From positions 62,001-126,000 of the forward strand of contig OZ244736.1 of assembly GCA_965219405.1 (NCBI GenBank): a stretch of 64,000 nucleotides of DNA. Direction: 5' to 3'. The notes beneath the pieces were generated by a model, which had not been told where the DNA came from, searched no databases, and saw only the letters and a list, made by a program, of their open reading frames with translations. Source of the stretch: VXMO01 sp965219405. GTDB taxonomy: Bacteria > Chloroflexota > Dehalococcoidia > UBA6926. The position numbers and the translations under genes are program-made. Positions 7,168-15,937 of the stretch are shown here, piece after piece; within the stretch, counting starts at the first letter, position 1, and the number at the start of each line of letters is the position of its first letter.

Positions 7168-7983
7168 CTAGCGGAACGGGCCGTCGCGCGCGTCCAGGAA
7201 TGCCCTCATACCCTGCTCCACGCGTACCGTGCCCAGGTGTTCACGCTCCGGCACGTCCGGCGTCAGCGACTCAATCATGCGGAGCATGAGGTGGTCGTCC
7301 AGACCCTTGCCAAAGCCCTGCGCATCGTAGACGGCGGTTATAGAACGCTTCATCATCTGGAGCGCGAACGGCGGCACCTGCGCGATGCGGCGGGCCATCG
7401 CCATTGCGGCGTCCAGTGCCTCACCGGCGGGAACGACCTTGTTGACAAGGTCCCACTTCTCAGCGGTTTCAACGTCGATAAAGTCTCCGGTGTAATAGAA
7501 CTCTCGCAGGTGGCGATTGTTCGTGATGAACGGCAAGAGCACATGCGGCGAGTGCGCAACGTGGCGGATCTCCGGCTCGCCAAACTGGGCGCGCTCAGAG
7601 GCAACGATGAGGTCGCAACTCATGGCGAGGACGTTGCCTGCGGCGGCCGCGGGGCCGTCAACGGCGGCAATCCATGGCACACGCGAGTACCAAGGGCGGG
7701 AGACGAGCCTGGCCTGCCAATGGGTGTTCTCCCAGCGCTCCGTGGCGCTGTACGTTGGCCGTTCCTGGTTGGGGGTCAAATCGTAGCCGGCGCAGAATGC
7801 AGGGCCGGCACCGGTGATGACGGCGATACGCACGTTGTCATCGTTCTCGACGGCATCAAAGACCTGCTCAAGCTCCTCCAGCAAATCGTGATTGAGCGCG
7901 TTGCGCCGCTCCGGTCGATTGAGTGTGACTTGTGCAACGCCATCATCGCCAACCTCATAGATAAGAGTCTCAAAATCAGCCAT
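7168..7983 (-). CDS. Enoyl-CoA hydratase/isomerase family protein
   Basis: A 271-residue crotonase-family enzyme. It has VTLNRPERRNALN, the oxyanion strands GAGPAFCAGYDL and AAVDGPAAAAGNVLAMSCDL, and FGEPEIRH, where Glu falls at the catalytic position usually used for hydration. It differs from the 5609 paralogue, which lacks that Glu. The second oxyanion segment is rich in Ala (PAAAAG rather than AxGGG). Likely beta-oxidation or a related acyl-CoA pathway in the cytosol. A minus-strand TATACT (complement of 8037-8042) sits about 50 bases upstream and may be its -10. Confidence 0.87.
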   Translation of the reverse strand: MADFETLIYEVGDDGVAQVTLNRPERRNALNHDLLEELEQVFDAVENDDNVRIAVITGAGPAFCAGYDLTPNQERPTYSATERWENTHWQARLVSRPWYSRVPWIAAVDGPAAAAGNVLAMSCDLIVASERAQFGEPEIRHVAHSPHVLLPFITNNRHLREFYYTGDFIDVETAEKWDLVNKVVPAGEALDAAMAMARRIAQVPPFALQMMKRSITAVYDAQGFGKGLDDHLMLRMIESLTPDVPEREHLGTVRVEQGMRAFLDARDGPFR

Positions 7984-8071
7984 ATGGAATATCCCTCCCC
8001 AGAATGAACGTGGCGGCCACCCTCAGCCGCTCATTGAGTATACGTCACCCAAAGGGACGAGGCGGGTGAAA

Positions 8072-10015
8072 CTACACGTACTCTTTCACACGTTCGGCGA
8101 GGCGTTTGGTCATGCCGGGGGCGGCTGAGAGGTCATCGATGGTGGCCTCGCGAATTGCGTCGAGGCTGCCGAAGTGGCGCATGAGCATGCGCTTGCGGCG
8201 GGGGCCGATGCCGGGGACGGCGTCGAGCATGGACTCCATGCCCTTTTTCTGTCGGATGTTGCGATGGAAGGTGATGGCAAATCGGTGGGCCTCGTCGCGA
8301 GCGCGCTGGACAAGATAAAGGGCGGGGGATGTCCGCGGCAGCATGATTGACTCTGCCATCTCCGGCAGAAAGACTTCCTCCTCCTGTTTGGCCAATGATG
8401 CGAGCGGAATCTGGTGGAGGCCAAGCTCAACACGCATCACTTCCGCGACGGCGTTCAACTGTCCCTTTCCGCCATCGATCAATACGAGGTCTGGCAGAGT
8501 CATAAACGATCCGTCTGCCGTTTCCTTCTTTGTGCCGCTGCTACCGGCCTTGGTACCAGACGGAGCCGATTTGAATTGCGCGATAACCTCTTCTGCATCC
8601 TCCGCGGTACTGGCAAGCCCACGCGCGGCGCTGCCGAGCGCGCCGGAGCGCTGGAACCGACGGCGAATCACTTCCTGGAGAGAGGCAAAATCGTTCGCGC
8701 CTTCGACGGTTTTGATCCTGAAACGACGGTAGTGGTCCTTGAGCGGCTGGCCGTCCTGGAACACGACCATCGATGCGACAGAGTTCGTGCCCTGCGTGTT
8801 GGAGATGTCGTAGCACTCGATGCGGCGCGGGAGTTCGGGCAGGTTGAGTTGTTCTTTGAGTTCCGCCAGCGCAGTCTCGGTCGCAGTCTCGTCAGCAAGC
8901 ACCTTGATGCGAAGGGCTTCGAGGCCCTGCAGAGCGTTTTCAGCGACGAGTTCCAGCAACTTCTTGCGTTCGCCACGCTGCGGAACGATGAGCCGTACCT
9001 TTCGGCCCTCTCGTCGCTCTTCAAGCCATTCCGTGATGGCGGGGCCGTCGGCGACAGGCGCCTGAGTCAGGATGCGCGGCGGCACGACGGGGCTATTGAC
9101 ATAGAACTGCTTGATGAATCCGGCTAGTACCTCTCCGTCGGTCTCACCGAGCGTGCCGTCCAGGAGAAAGTTGTCTCTTTCCAGTAATCGTCCTCCACGA
9201 ACGAAGAACACTTCTGCCCATGCCTCGTTGCCGGCACGGGCGATGGCGATGATGTCCTCATCGACAGCGTGCGTAGAGACGGCCTTCTGCTCGGCGGAGA
9301 CGCGGTTGATGGCGTTGATCTGATCTCGGAAGAACGCCGCGCGCTCATATTCGAGGTTGTCGGACGCGTCCACCATCTTCCGCTTGATGTCCCGTGCGAT
9401 TGCAGACTGCTTGCCCTCCAGGAACGCAGAGACCTGCCCGATGACCTCGCGGTAATCCTCGTTAGATACCGCGCCGATACAAGGGCCGAGGCATCGCTTG
9501 ATGTGGTAATCAAGGCACGGCCTCGGGTCTGTGCCGGTGATCTCTTTGGTGCAGGAGCGATAGGGAAACAGCTTGTTGAGCAGGTCAAGGGTCTTGCGGA
9601 CGCTCGATGCGCTGGCATACGGACCGAAATAGCGTGCGCCGTCATCCTGCATCCGCCGTGTGATGTAAACGCGTGGCCACTCTTCACGCACGTCGATCTT
9701 CAAATAGGGATAGGTTTTGTCGTCCTTGAGACGGACATTGAACCGCGGCTTGTGGCGCTTGATGAGCGTGTTTTCAAGAATCAAGGCCTCCGCCTCGGTC
9801 GTTGTAACGATGCAGTCGAGGTCAGAAGCGCGTTGCGCAATCTGGAATGCCTTGGTTCCCGGCGTCAGAGCATCTGAGCCGAAATAGGAACGGACGCGGT
9901 TGCGGAGGACGGCGGCCTTGCCAACATAAATCGGCTTGCCCCGCGCGTCACGAAAGATATAGACGCCGGGCTGTGTGGGCAGGCCGCGGGCGACCTGAGC
10001 GAGATCAATGCTCAT
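8072..10015 (-). CDS. uvrC: UvrABC excinuclease subunit C
   Basis: A 647-residue UvrC, the dual-incision nuclease of nucleotide excision repair. It has the N-terminal GIY-YIG nuclease (GVYIFRDARGKPIYVGKA, 17-34; Arg and Glu of the family follow), a Cys cluster around 150-175 (YRSCTKE, CLDYHIKRCLGPC), the UVR motif (about 205-240), the RNase-H-like C-terminal endonuclease (RIECYDISNTQGT and LVLIDGGKGQLNAVAEV, carrying the DDE/H residues) and a terminal double helix-hairpin-helix (AVPGIGPRRKRMLMRHFGS). A linker of about 45 residues rich in Ala, Ser and Lys (about 470-510) is inserted before the endonuclease core, longer than in most UvrC proteins. A TAGAAT -10-like box ends nine bases before the ATG. 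Confidence 0.97.
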   Translation of the reverse strand: MSIDLAQVARGLPTQPGVYIFRDARGKPIYVGKAAVLRNRVRSYFGSDALTPGTKAFQIAQRASDLDCIVTTTEAEALILENTLIKRHKPRFNVRLKDDKTYPYLKIDVREEWPRVYITRRMQDDGARYFGPYASASSVRKTLDLLNKLFPYRSCTKEITGTDPRPCLDYHIKRCLGPCIGAVSNEDYREVIGQVSAFLEGKQSAIARDIKRKMVDASDNLEYERAAFFRDQINAINRVSAEQKAVSTHAVDEDIIAIARAGNEAWAEVFFVRGGRLLERDNFLLDGTLGETDGEVLAGFIKQFYVNSPVVPPRILTQAPVADGPAITEWLEERREGRKVRLIVPQRGERKKLLELVAENALQGLEALRIKVLADETATETALAELKEQLNLPELPRRIECYDISNTQGTNSVASMVVFQDGQPLKDHYRRFRIKTVEGANDFASLQEVIRRRFQRSGALGSAARGLASTAEDAEEVIAQFKSAPSGTKAGSSGTKKETADGSFMTLPDLVLIDGGKGQLNAVAEVMRVELGLHQIPLASLAKQEEEVFLPEMAESIMLPRTSPALYLVQRARDEAHRFAITFHRNIRQKKGMESMLDAVPGIGPRRKRMLMRHFGSLDAIREATIDDLSAAPGMTKRLAERVKEYV

Positions 10016-10056
10016 CGTGCGCTCATTCTATCGCGCCACGGATTGGGCCGTGGGCG

Positions 10057-10446
10057 CTAGAGGAAAACAGCAACGGCGGCAAGAGCGGCAGCGGTGACGA
10101 CGGCGGCAAGGCCGATCGAGCGAAGGTCCCTGATGGAATCACGACGAATTCGCTCTTCTCGCTGCGCTTCAAGCGCACGTGCGGATGACGTCGCTCCGCG
10201 GCGGAGCGCGCCGATTCCTCTACCCCTTGCCCGCGTGCCGTTTTGTGCAGCCACGGGCGTCTGTGGTGGCGCGGCCGGAGCAGGCTCAGGCGCCGTCATT
10301 GGAGTATCTTCGGGGGCTGCAGGAGGAGTGCCGCCGCGGGCGGCCCTCACGATGCGTCCCGGTGAGACGGGCGGGGCCGGACGAGGACGACGCTCAGTGG
10401 TTGGGCCGCGTCGTCTGCGATCACGTCTACTTGGTTTGCCAGGCAT
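10057..10446 (-). CDS. Small basic proline-rich protein with C-terminal membrane anchor
   Basis: A 129-residue protein, not recognised. Residues 1-75 are low complexity (Arg, Pro, Ala) and probably disordered; 75-105 are a charged helix (ARALEAQREERIRRDSIRDL); 109-129 form one hydrophobic helix ending at the C-terminus, so it would be a tail-anchored membrane protein with a cytoplasmic basic arm. It lies in the minus-strand run xerD - kinase-like - this gene - uvrC, 44 bp after the kinase-like stop, which supports it being real. No function is assignable. Confidence 0.55.
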   Translation of the reverse strand: MPGKPSRRDRRRRGPTTERRPRPAPPVSPGRIVRAARGGTPPAAPEDTPMTAPEPAPAAPPQTPVAAQNGTRARGRGIGALRRGATSSARALEAQREERIRRDSIRDLRSIGLAAVVTAAALAAVAVFL

Positions 10447-10490
10447 TACGTTCGTCTCTCCGTTCCCACGCTGTTCCCTTGGAGTCCGCC

Positions 10491-11204
10491 TTAAGTTTCA
10501 TCGCAAAGGAGTTGTTCGTCCAGTGCGCGTGCGCCTGTTGCAACCATTTGCGCGTAGTGCTTGATATCGAACCGATCGACACGGAGCACCATATCGAACC
10601 AACTGGGGTCGAACGGATCGACACCGAAGAATTTTCTCAGAAAGGCTTGCCGGTGATGTTCCTGATCATCGACTTCTCGGCGTGCCTCGTCCACCGACAA
10701 GCTATTACGGTTGGCCCAGCGTTCAATTCGCGCGTCACGCGGCGCAAGCACGAGAACGTTAAAGACACGGGGGTTGTTCCTGAGAATATACGTCGTTCCT
10801 CTACCGATGATGACGACCCGGGGTAAACGAGCAAGCTCTTCAATGATTTCCCTGGTGACTTCCAAAAAGCGTTGGTCATCCAGCGTTTGCTCTTCATTGC
10901 GCGGTTCCGCAGCCGCCTGTTCATAGGTGCGGGATAGCAGCGGTTCGCCGCTCATGTATGGATCCGCGGTATAGCTTGCGGCGGAACGCTGGACGAAGGT
11001 TTGAAATACGCGGGCGATACGATCCGTGAGGCTATCGACGCGCATATCGCGGGCGTCCCACTCCTCGACGCTCATGCCGGTGCGGTTCGCGGCCTCACTG
11101 AGGAGGAAGTTATCGACGAATTCAGCTTCGAGCTGGTTGGCGACTTCTTGCCCGATATCCTGGCCGCCACTTCCAATCTGCCCCGCAATTGCTACAACAG
11201 CCAT
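10491..11204 (-). CDS. Cytidylate kinase-like family protein
   Basis: A 237-residue P-loop protein of the cytidylate-kinase-like family. The start chosen is the internal ATG giving MAVVAIAGQIGSGGQDIG; the longer frame adds seven non-conserved residues. The phosphate loop reads GQIGSGGQDIG, with Gly-Gly-Gln in place of the usual Gly-Lys-Ser/Thr, so the P-loop Lys is absent, as in other members of this group. VVIIGRGTTYILR (about 122-134) is the CMP-kinase-like core, and ERWANRNSLSVDEARREVDD is the lid region. It is cotranscribed with xerD, the tail-anchored protein and uvrC. Whether it phosphorylates CMP is unproven. Confidence 0.8.
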   Translation of the reverse strand: MAVVAIAGQIGSGGQDIGQEVANQLEAEFVDNFLLSEAANRTGMSVEEWDARDMRVDSLTDRIARVFQTFVQRSAASYTADPYMSGEPLLSRTYEQAAAEPRNEEQTLDDQRFLEVTREIIEELARLPRVVIIGRGTTYILRNNPRVFNVLVLAPRDARIERWANRNSLSVDEARREVDDQEHHRQAFLRKFFGVDPFDPSWFDMVLRVDRFDIKHYAQMVATGARALDEQLLCDET

Positions 11205-11308
11205 GACGCCCCCTGTCCCCCACAAATTCTAGCGCGTGCAGTCTCGCCACGCGGACGCCCCCATCATGCCATGTTGGATAGCCCTTGGGCGACACGGGCG
11301 CCGAGATG

Positions 11309-12259
11309 CTATCCTGCGGCAACAGTGTCGCGCTCACGCTCACGACCGTAGCGAGCCCGAGGATGAGCACGGTCGTACTCCTCACGCAATTGGTCATGGG
11401 CAAGGCGTGTATAGATCTGGGTAGTGGAGATGCTGGAGTGACCAAGGAGTTCCTGCACGTGGCGGAGCGCTGCGCCGCCTCGCAGCAGATGCGTTGCGAA
11501 ACTATGGCGAAGCGTGTGCGGCGTGATGCTGTGCGTGATGCCGGCCTCAGCGGCAAGCGACTTCAGTAGAAGCCAAAAGCCCTGCCGGGTGAGGCGGTTG
11601 CCACGCCGATTCAGGAATAACGCGGGCTCGTCCCGTCGGCGACGGAGCTTCGGGCGGGCCTCATCAATATAGGCCCGCAAAGCACGGATGGCCTCCGGAT
11701 AGACGGGTATAATGCGCTCCTTGTACCCCTTGCCGCGGCATCGTACATAACCTTCGTCAAGATTGACGTCGGCAACGCTCAAAGAAACGAGTTCCGAGAC
11801 ACGCATTCCCGTCGCATAAAGGAGTTCAAGCATGGCGGAAGCACGCATGGCCTCCAGCGTCGACTTGCCTCTCGGTTGATTCAAGAGTAATTCAACTTCG
11901 TCCACACCGAGGGGAGACGGCAGCGCCCTGCCCACCTTCGGTGAACTGAGTCCTTCAGAAGGGTCAGAGTCGATCAGGTCATGGGTGGTCATGTAGGAGA
12001 AGAAGGACTTCACGGCGGCAATCTTACGTGCGATGGTGGTGGTGGCGTATTCCCGAGACTTGAGGTGGCTGACAAATCCCAGGAGATGGTCACGTGAAAC
12101 GTCCGCCCACGATTCTGCAGGCGCCAAGTCTTCGGACGGGGCGGTAAGCCACTCTGTCAGTTGGGTCATGTCACTACGGTAGGCCTCCGATGTATTGGCG
12201 GAGAAGCCTTTGACAGTGGTGAGGTACACAAGGAAATCTCGTACACCCTGATCAAGCAT
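11309..12259 (-). CDS. xerD: Site-specific tyrosine recombinase XerC/XerD type
   Basis: A 316-residue tyrosine recombinase for chromosome-dimer resolution at dif. The N-terminal SAM-like DNA-binding domain covers about 1-95. All catalytic residues are visible: Arg153 (GMRVSEL), Lys177 (RGKGYKER), His248 and Arg251 (HTLRHSFATHLL), His274 (LLGHSSISTTQIY) and nucleophile Tyr283. The C-terminus extends about 20 basic residues past the usual end. No phage or integron context is seen and the neighbours are housekeeping, so a cellular Xer is favoured over an integrase. XerC versus XerD cannot be decided by eye. It opens a minus-strand run ending in uvrC. Confidence 0.9.
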   Translation of the reverse strand: MLDQGVRDFLVYLTTVKGFSANTSEAYRSDMTQLTEWLTAPSEDLAPAESWADVSRDHLLGFVSHLKSREYATTTIARKIAAVKSFFSYMTTHDLIDSDPSEGLSSPKVGRALPSPLGVDEVELLLNQPRGKSTLEAMRASAMLELLYATGMRVSELVSLSVADVNLDEGYVRCRGKGYKERIIPVYPEAIRALRAYIDEARPKLRRRRDEPALFLNRRGNRLTRQGFWLLLKSLAAEAGITHSITPHTLRHSFATHLLRGGAALRHVQELLGHSSISTTQIYTRLAHDQLREEYDRAHPRARYGRERERDTVAAG

Positions 12260-12403
12260 TCCGGGGCCGTCCTTTTTGAATAGTTATGGATGCGTTACGT
12301 CACGTCTAGAGAACAATATCACAAAGTCTCTCATGAATGGTCAGCCATCGTTCCTCAACGTGCGCTTACAATGGGAATCGGCAAAGACTGAAAGGCCAAT
12401 GGC

Positions 12404-12763
12404 ATGCAGGCCCGCAGAACAAACCCTCGCAAGGCACCGTGGATAGATGCCGCCACTGCAATATCGATCATGATTGACCGCATCGTGGAGAGTTTCGACC
12501 CGAAACGAATCATTCTTTTTGGTTCCCAGGCCCGTGGAACGGCGACACCCTGGAGCGATGTCGACCTGATGGTTGTGATGGATGACCTGGCTGATGGACG
12601 CGCGACGACCATAGCAATCAGACAGGCGCTGAGTGACGTTCGAATTAGCAAGGACATCGTCGTAACGACCCAAAAGAGACTTGAGGAGCGCAGTCGGGCC
12701 GTCGGTACAGTCCACCGCGCTGTCATGCGAGAAGGCAAGACGGTCTATGAGCGGCAGGTCTGA
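12404..12763 (+). CDS. MNT-type nucleotidyltransferase domain protein (antitoxin candidate)
   Basis: A 119-residue minimal nucleotidyltransferase of the Pol-beta superfamily. Gly40-Ser41 of FGSQARG and Asp52/Asp54 of SDVDL give the GS-x10-DxD signature. In HEPN-MNT modules this partner adds AMP to, and so silences, the HEPN toxin. Its 3' end overlaps the HEPN gene by 17 bp, which implies translational coupling. The arrangement (MNT first, HEPN second) is one of the two usual orders. No transposon neighbour is seen, but such pairs are typically mobile. Confidence 0.85.
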   Translation: MQARRTNPRKAPWIDAATAISIMIDRIVESFDPKRIILFGSQARGTATPWSDVDLMVVMDDLADGRATTIAIRQALSDVRISKDIVVTTQKRLEERSRAVGTVHRAVMREGKTVYERQV

Positions 12764-13163
12764 ATCGACTCTCGCGGATACACGTCGCTGGATGCGGTCT
12801 GCGAAGGAGGACATGGATCTGGCTGTGCATCTGCATACGGCCAAAGCTGGAGTACCGCGTCATGTCTGTTGGTTGTCCCAGCAAGCCGCCGAAAAGGCAT
12901 TGAAGGCGGCCCTGATATATGAAGAGGAGGATTTCTCCTTCACGCACGACATCGAGGCGCTGAGTTTGCTCCTCCCAGACCCGTGGAGGATCAGCGTGTC
13001 TCCAGATGAATTGGCCCACTTAACATCATGGGCCGTCGAAGCACGTTACCCCGGGGAATGGTCAGAACCAGACAACAGTGATGCAGCGGAGGCAGTAAAC
13101 CTAGGGCGACGGGTTTGTGACGCCATTGAGAGAGAGTTGGGGCGTCAAGGAGTGATCGCGTAG
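12747..13163 (+). CDS. HEPN domain protein (toxin candidate or MNT partner)
   Basis: A 138-residue HEPN protein. The start is placed at the ATG at 12747 inside the MNT gene; the longer frame upstream is not conserved-looking. Signatures are CWLSQQAAEKALKAALI (about 41-57), FTHDIEALSLLLP (65-77) and VEARYPGEW (about 97-105), the classic QQAaEKalKAll / tHdi / RYP pattern. The RxxxxxH RNase motif of active HEPN toxins is not evident, so it may belong to the non-toxic or substrate-binding branch. MNT-HEPN pairing is clear. Confidence 0.85.
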   Translation: MSGRSESTLADTRRWMRSAKEDMDLAVHLHTAKAGVPRHVCWLSQQAAEKALKAALIYEEEDFSFTHDIEALSLLLPDPWRISVSPDELAHLTSWAVEARYPGEWSEPDNSDAAEAVNLGRRVCDAIERELGRQGVIA

Positions 13164-13281
13164 TCCAGGCTCGCTGTGGATTCGTCAGATGTGACGGTGG
13201 GGGCATAGAATAGTGAGACGGCAGGTTGTGGAGCCGCAGGGCGCACGACCCAGCCAATTCTAACCAGTGAGGTAGTACAGC

Positions 13282-14151
13282 TTGAACGTTCTTGCCGCCA
13301 TCAACATTGGCATCGATCCCGTCCTTTTCGAGATTGGCCCGTTCCTGGTGACGTGGCACGGGTTCTTTACGGCGCTCGGTATCATCGCGGTCGTCATCTG
13401 GGCCGTGTATATGGGCCGCAAGCACGGCATCCATGAAGACGCCGTTTACGGCACGGCCGTCTGGGCCGTGCTGGGCGGCTTGATCGGCGCGCGACTGGTT
13501 CACGTGGTAGACAACTGGGACTATTACGGGACGGATCCAATCCTCATACTCCGCATCTACGAGGGTGGAATCGGACTGCTTGGCGGGATTTTGGGCGCGA
13601 CGGTCGGCGGCACGTTCTACGCGTGGCGACATCGGTATCCGGTGGGGCGCATGGTTGACCTGGTCACGCCGGGACTGCTGCTCGGCATGCTCATCGGACG
13701 GTTCGGAGACATCATCAACGGCGAGCACCTTGGTGAGACGTTGGTGAGGCCATGGGCGTTCCTGTATACGCATCCGGGCAGCCCGGCGAACGGTGAGGGG
13801 CCGATGCATCCGGTCATTGTCTATGAGATGGCGCTGGATGCGTTCATCGGCATAGTTACGTATTTCCTTATCGGCAAGATCCGGCCTGACGGATCGGTCT
13901 TCTTCATGTACCTGCTGATGTACGGTCTAGGCCGGTTTGTTATCCAGTTCATGAGGCGTGACGCCGTGTGGTTCGCAGGGCTCCAGCAGGCGCATTTGTT
14001 GGCCCTCTTGCTCGTCGTTATTGCGCTGGCCTTCCTCATCACGCGGGTGAGGCTGGCAAGTTCGGGCGACGATAGCTCCGGTGAATCAGACGACGGCTCA
14101 GAGGAAGAATCCGAGGACGGGCAGGCAGACGCACCGCCGCAGCCGGCGTAG
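13282..14151 (+). CDS. lgt: Prolipoprotein diacylglyceryl transferase
   Basis: A 289-residue integral membrane enzyme that transfers diacylglycerol from phosphatidylglycerol to the lipobox Cys of prolipoproteins, the first lipoprotein maturation step. About seven hydrophobic segments are visible. The family signature GRFGDIINGEHLG (about 138-150, usually GRxGNFxNxE) is present, with Asp where Asn is usual. N-terminal VTWHGFFTALG carries the conserved His. The start is TTG at 13282 preceded by GTGAGGTAG. The last 35 residues are an acidic Ser/Asp/Glu tail not found in standard Lgt. Potential substrates in this window are the two LRR lipoproteins at 23.4-25.9 kb. Confidence 0.95.
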   Translation: MNVLAAINIGIDPVLFEIGPFLVTWHGFFTALGIIAVVIWAVYMGRKHGIHEDAVYGTAVWAVLGGLIGARLVHVVDNWDYYGTDPILILRIYEGGIGLLGGILGATVGGTFYAWRHRYPVGRMVDLVTPGLLLGMLIGRFGDIINGEHLGETLVRPWAFLYTHPGSPANGEGPMHPVIVYEMALDAFIGIVTYFLIGKIRPDGSVFFMYLLMYGLGRFVIQFMRRDAVWFAGLQQAHLLALLLVVIALAFLITRVRLASSGDDSSGESDDGSEEESEDGQADAPPQPA

Positions 14152-14159
14152 GCGCTCGT

Positions 14160-15857
14160 TTAGGCTGAGGGGCGGAAGTCCTGGACGTTTAGTTCCAGGG
14201 TTGCAGGGCGGTTTGCGTTTGGGCCGCCGTCGTTCTCCTGGAATTGAAAGGCGACGTCGATTTCCCGTCGTGCCTGCCCCGCCTTTTCGCCGAGACGGAA
14301 CGCGATTGCATTCCATTCCATCCCCGTTTGAGGCTCTGCCAGCGAGAGGCGCAGGTGCGAGCCGTCCCCGACTTGCCTTGCGGAAATAACACGGACACCT
14401 CGCGCGACGAACACGGGATTCCTGTTGCCCTCCCCGTGTGGTTCAAGTTTGTCCATGTGGGAATTGAGGTCTGCGGCAAGGCGTGAGGGCGCGCCCTCGG
14501 CGTCGATAGCAAGCGTGGGGCTGAGATCGATGCTATCGAGGGCTTTGGCGGCCAATTCCCGCAGCCTGTCACGGAAGGCGGGGAGATTGCTTTCGAGAGC
14601 GGAGAAACCGGCAGCGCGATGATGGCCTCCGAACCGGGTCAGCAAGTCTGAACACTGCTTCAGCGCTCCATCAACATCAAATTCCTCGATGCTGCGGGCG
14701 GAACCGCGGATCAGTCCATCGCCGTAGGTGGAATAGACAAAGCTTGGTCGATAGAATTCCTCCGTAAGTCGACCTGCAACGAGACCGACGATGCCAGCGG
14801 GAATATCCGGCGCGCCGGCGACGATAACGGGCGCACTCGTATCGTCGTCCGTCATGCGTTCACGGACCTTTTTGTAGGCCTCTTCGGTGAGTTCCCGGCG
14901 GCGTTGATTGAGTTCATCAAGATGAACCGCAAGGGTTCGCGCCTCATCCTCGTCATGCGTGGACAGGAGGTTGAAGGCGTCGTTGGCGTGAGTCAAGCGG
15001 CCGGCGGCGTTGAGGCGAGGCGCTATCTGGAATGCGATGTCTCCGGAGCTTATGCGTGCCAGGGGACGGCGAGCGATCGAGGCGAGGATGCGGAGTCCAG
15101 GGCGTTCCGAGTCCCGCATGCGTATCAGGCCCTCATTCACGAGGTATCGATTCTCTTCAATAAGCGGCGATACGTCCGCGACGGTTCCGAGCGCCACGAG
15201 TTCAAGCAGTGTGTTGGGCAACTCCTTGCCGAGTTCCTGATGGATGGCCTGCGCAAGTTTGTAAGCAACACCGACTCCGGCGAGTTTAGGCGACGGGTAC
15301 GCTGAATCACGTCGCATTGGATTCACGATGGCCGCGAAATCGGGCAAGTCATCCCCGGGCAAGTGGTGATCCGTGACGATGATGTCCATACCTTTGGGCG
15401 GGGCCACGCCGTCATTGATGCCGCCAACACCGCAATCAGCAGTGATGACGAGAGTGCAGCCATCGTCACGCAGCGTCTTGAGGGCAGCGCGATTCATTCC
15501 GTGCCCTTCTGATCGGGCGGGAATGTAGGGAGTTACCGACAGTCCCACGTTTGCCAGAGCTTCACACAGGAGCGCCGTACCGGTGACACCGTCGGAGTCG
15601 AAATCGCCGTAGATCCCGATCTTCTCACTGCCAAACATGGCCTGCCGAATGCGATGGACGGCGGCGTCCATGCCGGGGATGTCGATTGGGTTTCCGGCTA
15701 GCCTCTCGTCAGGTCGAAGAAACAGATCGGCCGCGGGGGCTGTCTCGATGCCGCGATTGACGAGGAGTTGCTGGAGGGTTTGCGGGAATGCGGTGAGGGC
15801 CTCTCGCGCCTGGGGTGAGGGTGGGTCAGGGAAGACCCAGCGGCGGGGGACGGTCAT
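14160..15857 (-). CDS. recJ: Single-stranded-DNA-specific exonuclease RecJ
   Basis: A 565-residue RecJ, a 5'-3' ssDNA exonuclease used in recombination and repair. The DHH phosphoesterase motifs are GDFDSDGVTGTALL (motif I), ITADCGVG (motif II), IIVTDHHLPGDDLPD (motif III, the DHH box) and NPMRRDSAYPSPKLAGVGVA (motif IV region). DHHA1 follows with RFGGHHRAAGFSA. The start is set at the ATG at 15857, because the GTG twelve bases further upstream lacks a ribosome site. It converges on lgt with an 8-bp gap, so the two transcripts meet tail to tail. Confidence 0.95.
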   Translation of the reverse strand: MTVPRRWVFPDPPSPQAREALTAFPQTLQQLLVNRGIETAPAADLFLRPDERLAGNPIDIPGMDAAVHRIRQAMFGSEKIGIYGDFDSDGVTGTALLCEALANVGLSVTPYIPARSEGHGMNRAALKTLRDDGCTLVITADCGVGGINDGVAPPKGMDIIVTDHHLPGDDLPDFAAIVNPMRRDSAYPSPKLAGVGVAYKLAQAIHQELGKELPNTLLELVALGTVADVSPLIEENRYLVNEGLIRMRDSERPGLRILASIARRPLARISSGDIAFQIAPRLNAAGRLTHANDAFNLLSTHDEDEARTLAVHLDELNQRRRELTEEAYKKVRERMTDDDTSAPVIVAGAPDIPAGIVGLVAGRLTEEFYRPSFVYSTYGDGLIRGSARSIEEFDVDGALKQCSDLLTRFGGHHRAAGFSALESNLPAFRDRLRELAAKALDSIDLSPTLAIDAEGAPSRLAADLNSHMDKLEPHGEGNRNPVFVARGVRVISARQVGDGSHLRLSLAEPQTGMEWNAIAFRLGEKAGQARREIDVAFQFQENDGGPNANRPATLELNVQDFRPSA

Positions 15858-15881
15858 GGTTGGCCGCACTCCGAGTTCTGG

Positions 15882-15901
15882 ATTCCCGCCTTCGCGGGAA
15901 T
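15882..15901. repeat. dRS3-like 20-bp palindrome, copy 2 (CCGC subtype)
   Basis: ATTCCCGC / GCGGGAAT with a 4-base loop, in the gap between recJ and fabF. It matches the consensus ATTCCC-N8-GGGAAT. Confidence 0.85.
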
Positions 15902-15937
15902 GACGAAGGGACGCTGGACCGTCATGGAGTGCGGCGC

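Noticed and set aside
12991..13809. 272-codon minus-strand frame across lgt
   Set aside because: Antisense to Lgt and to the HEPN end; composition is that of complementary codons.
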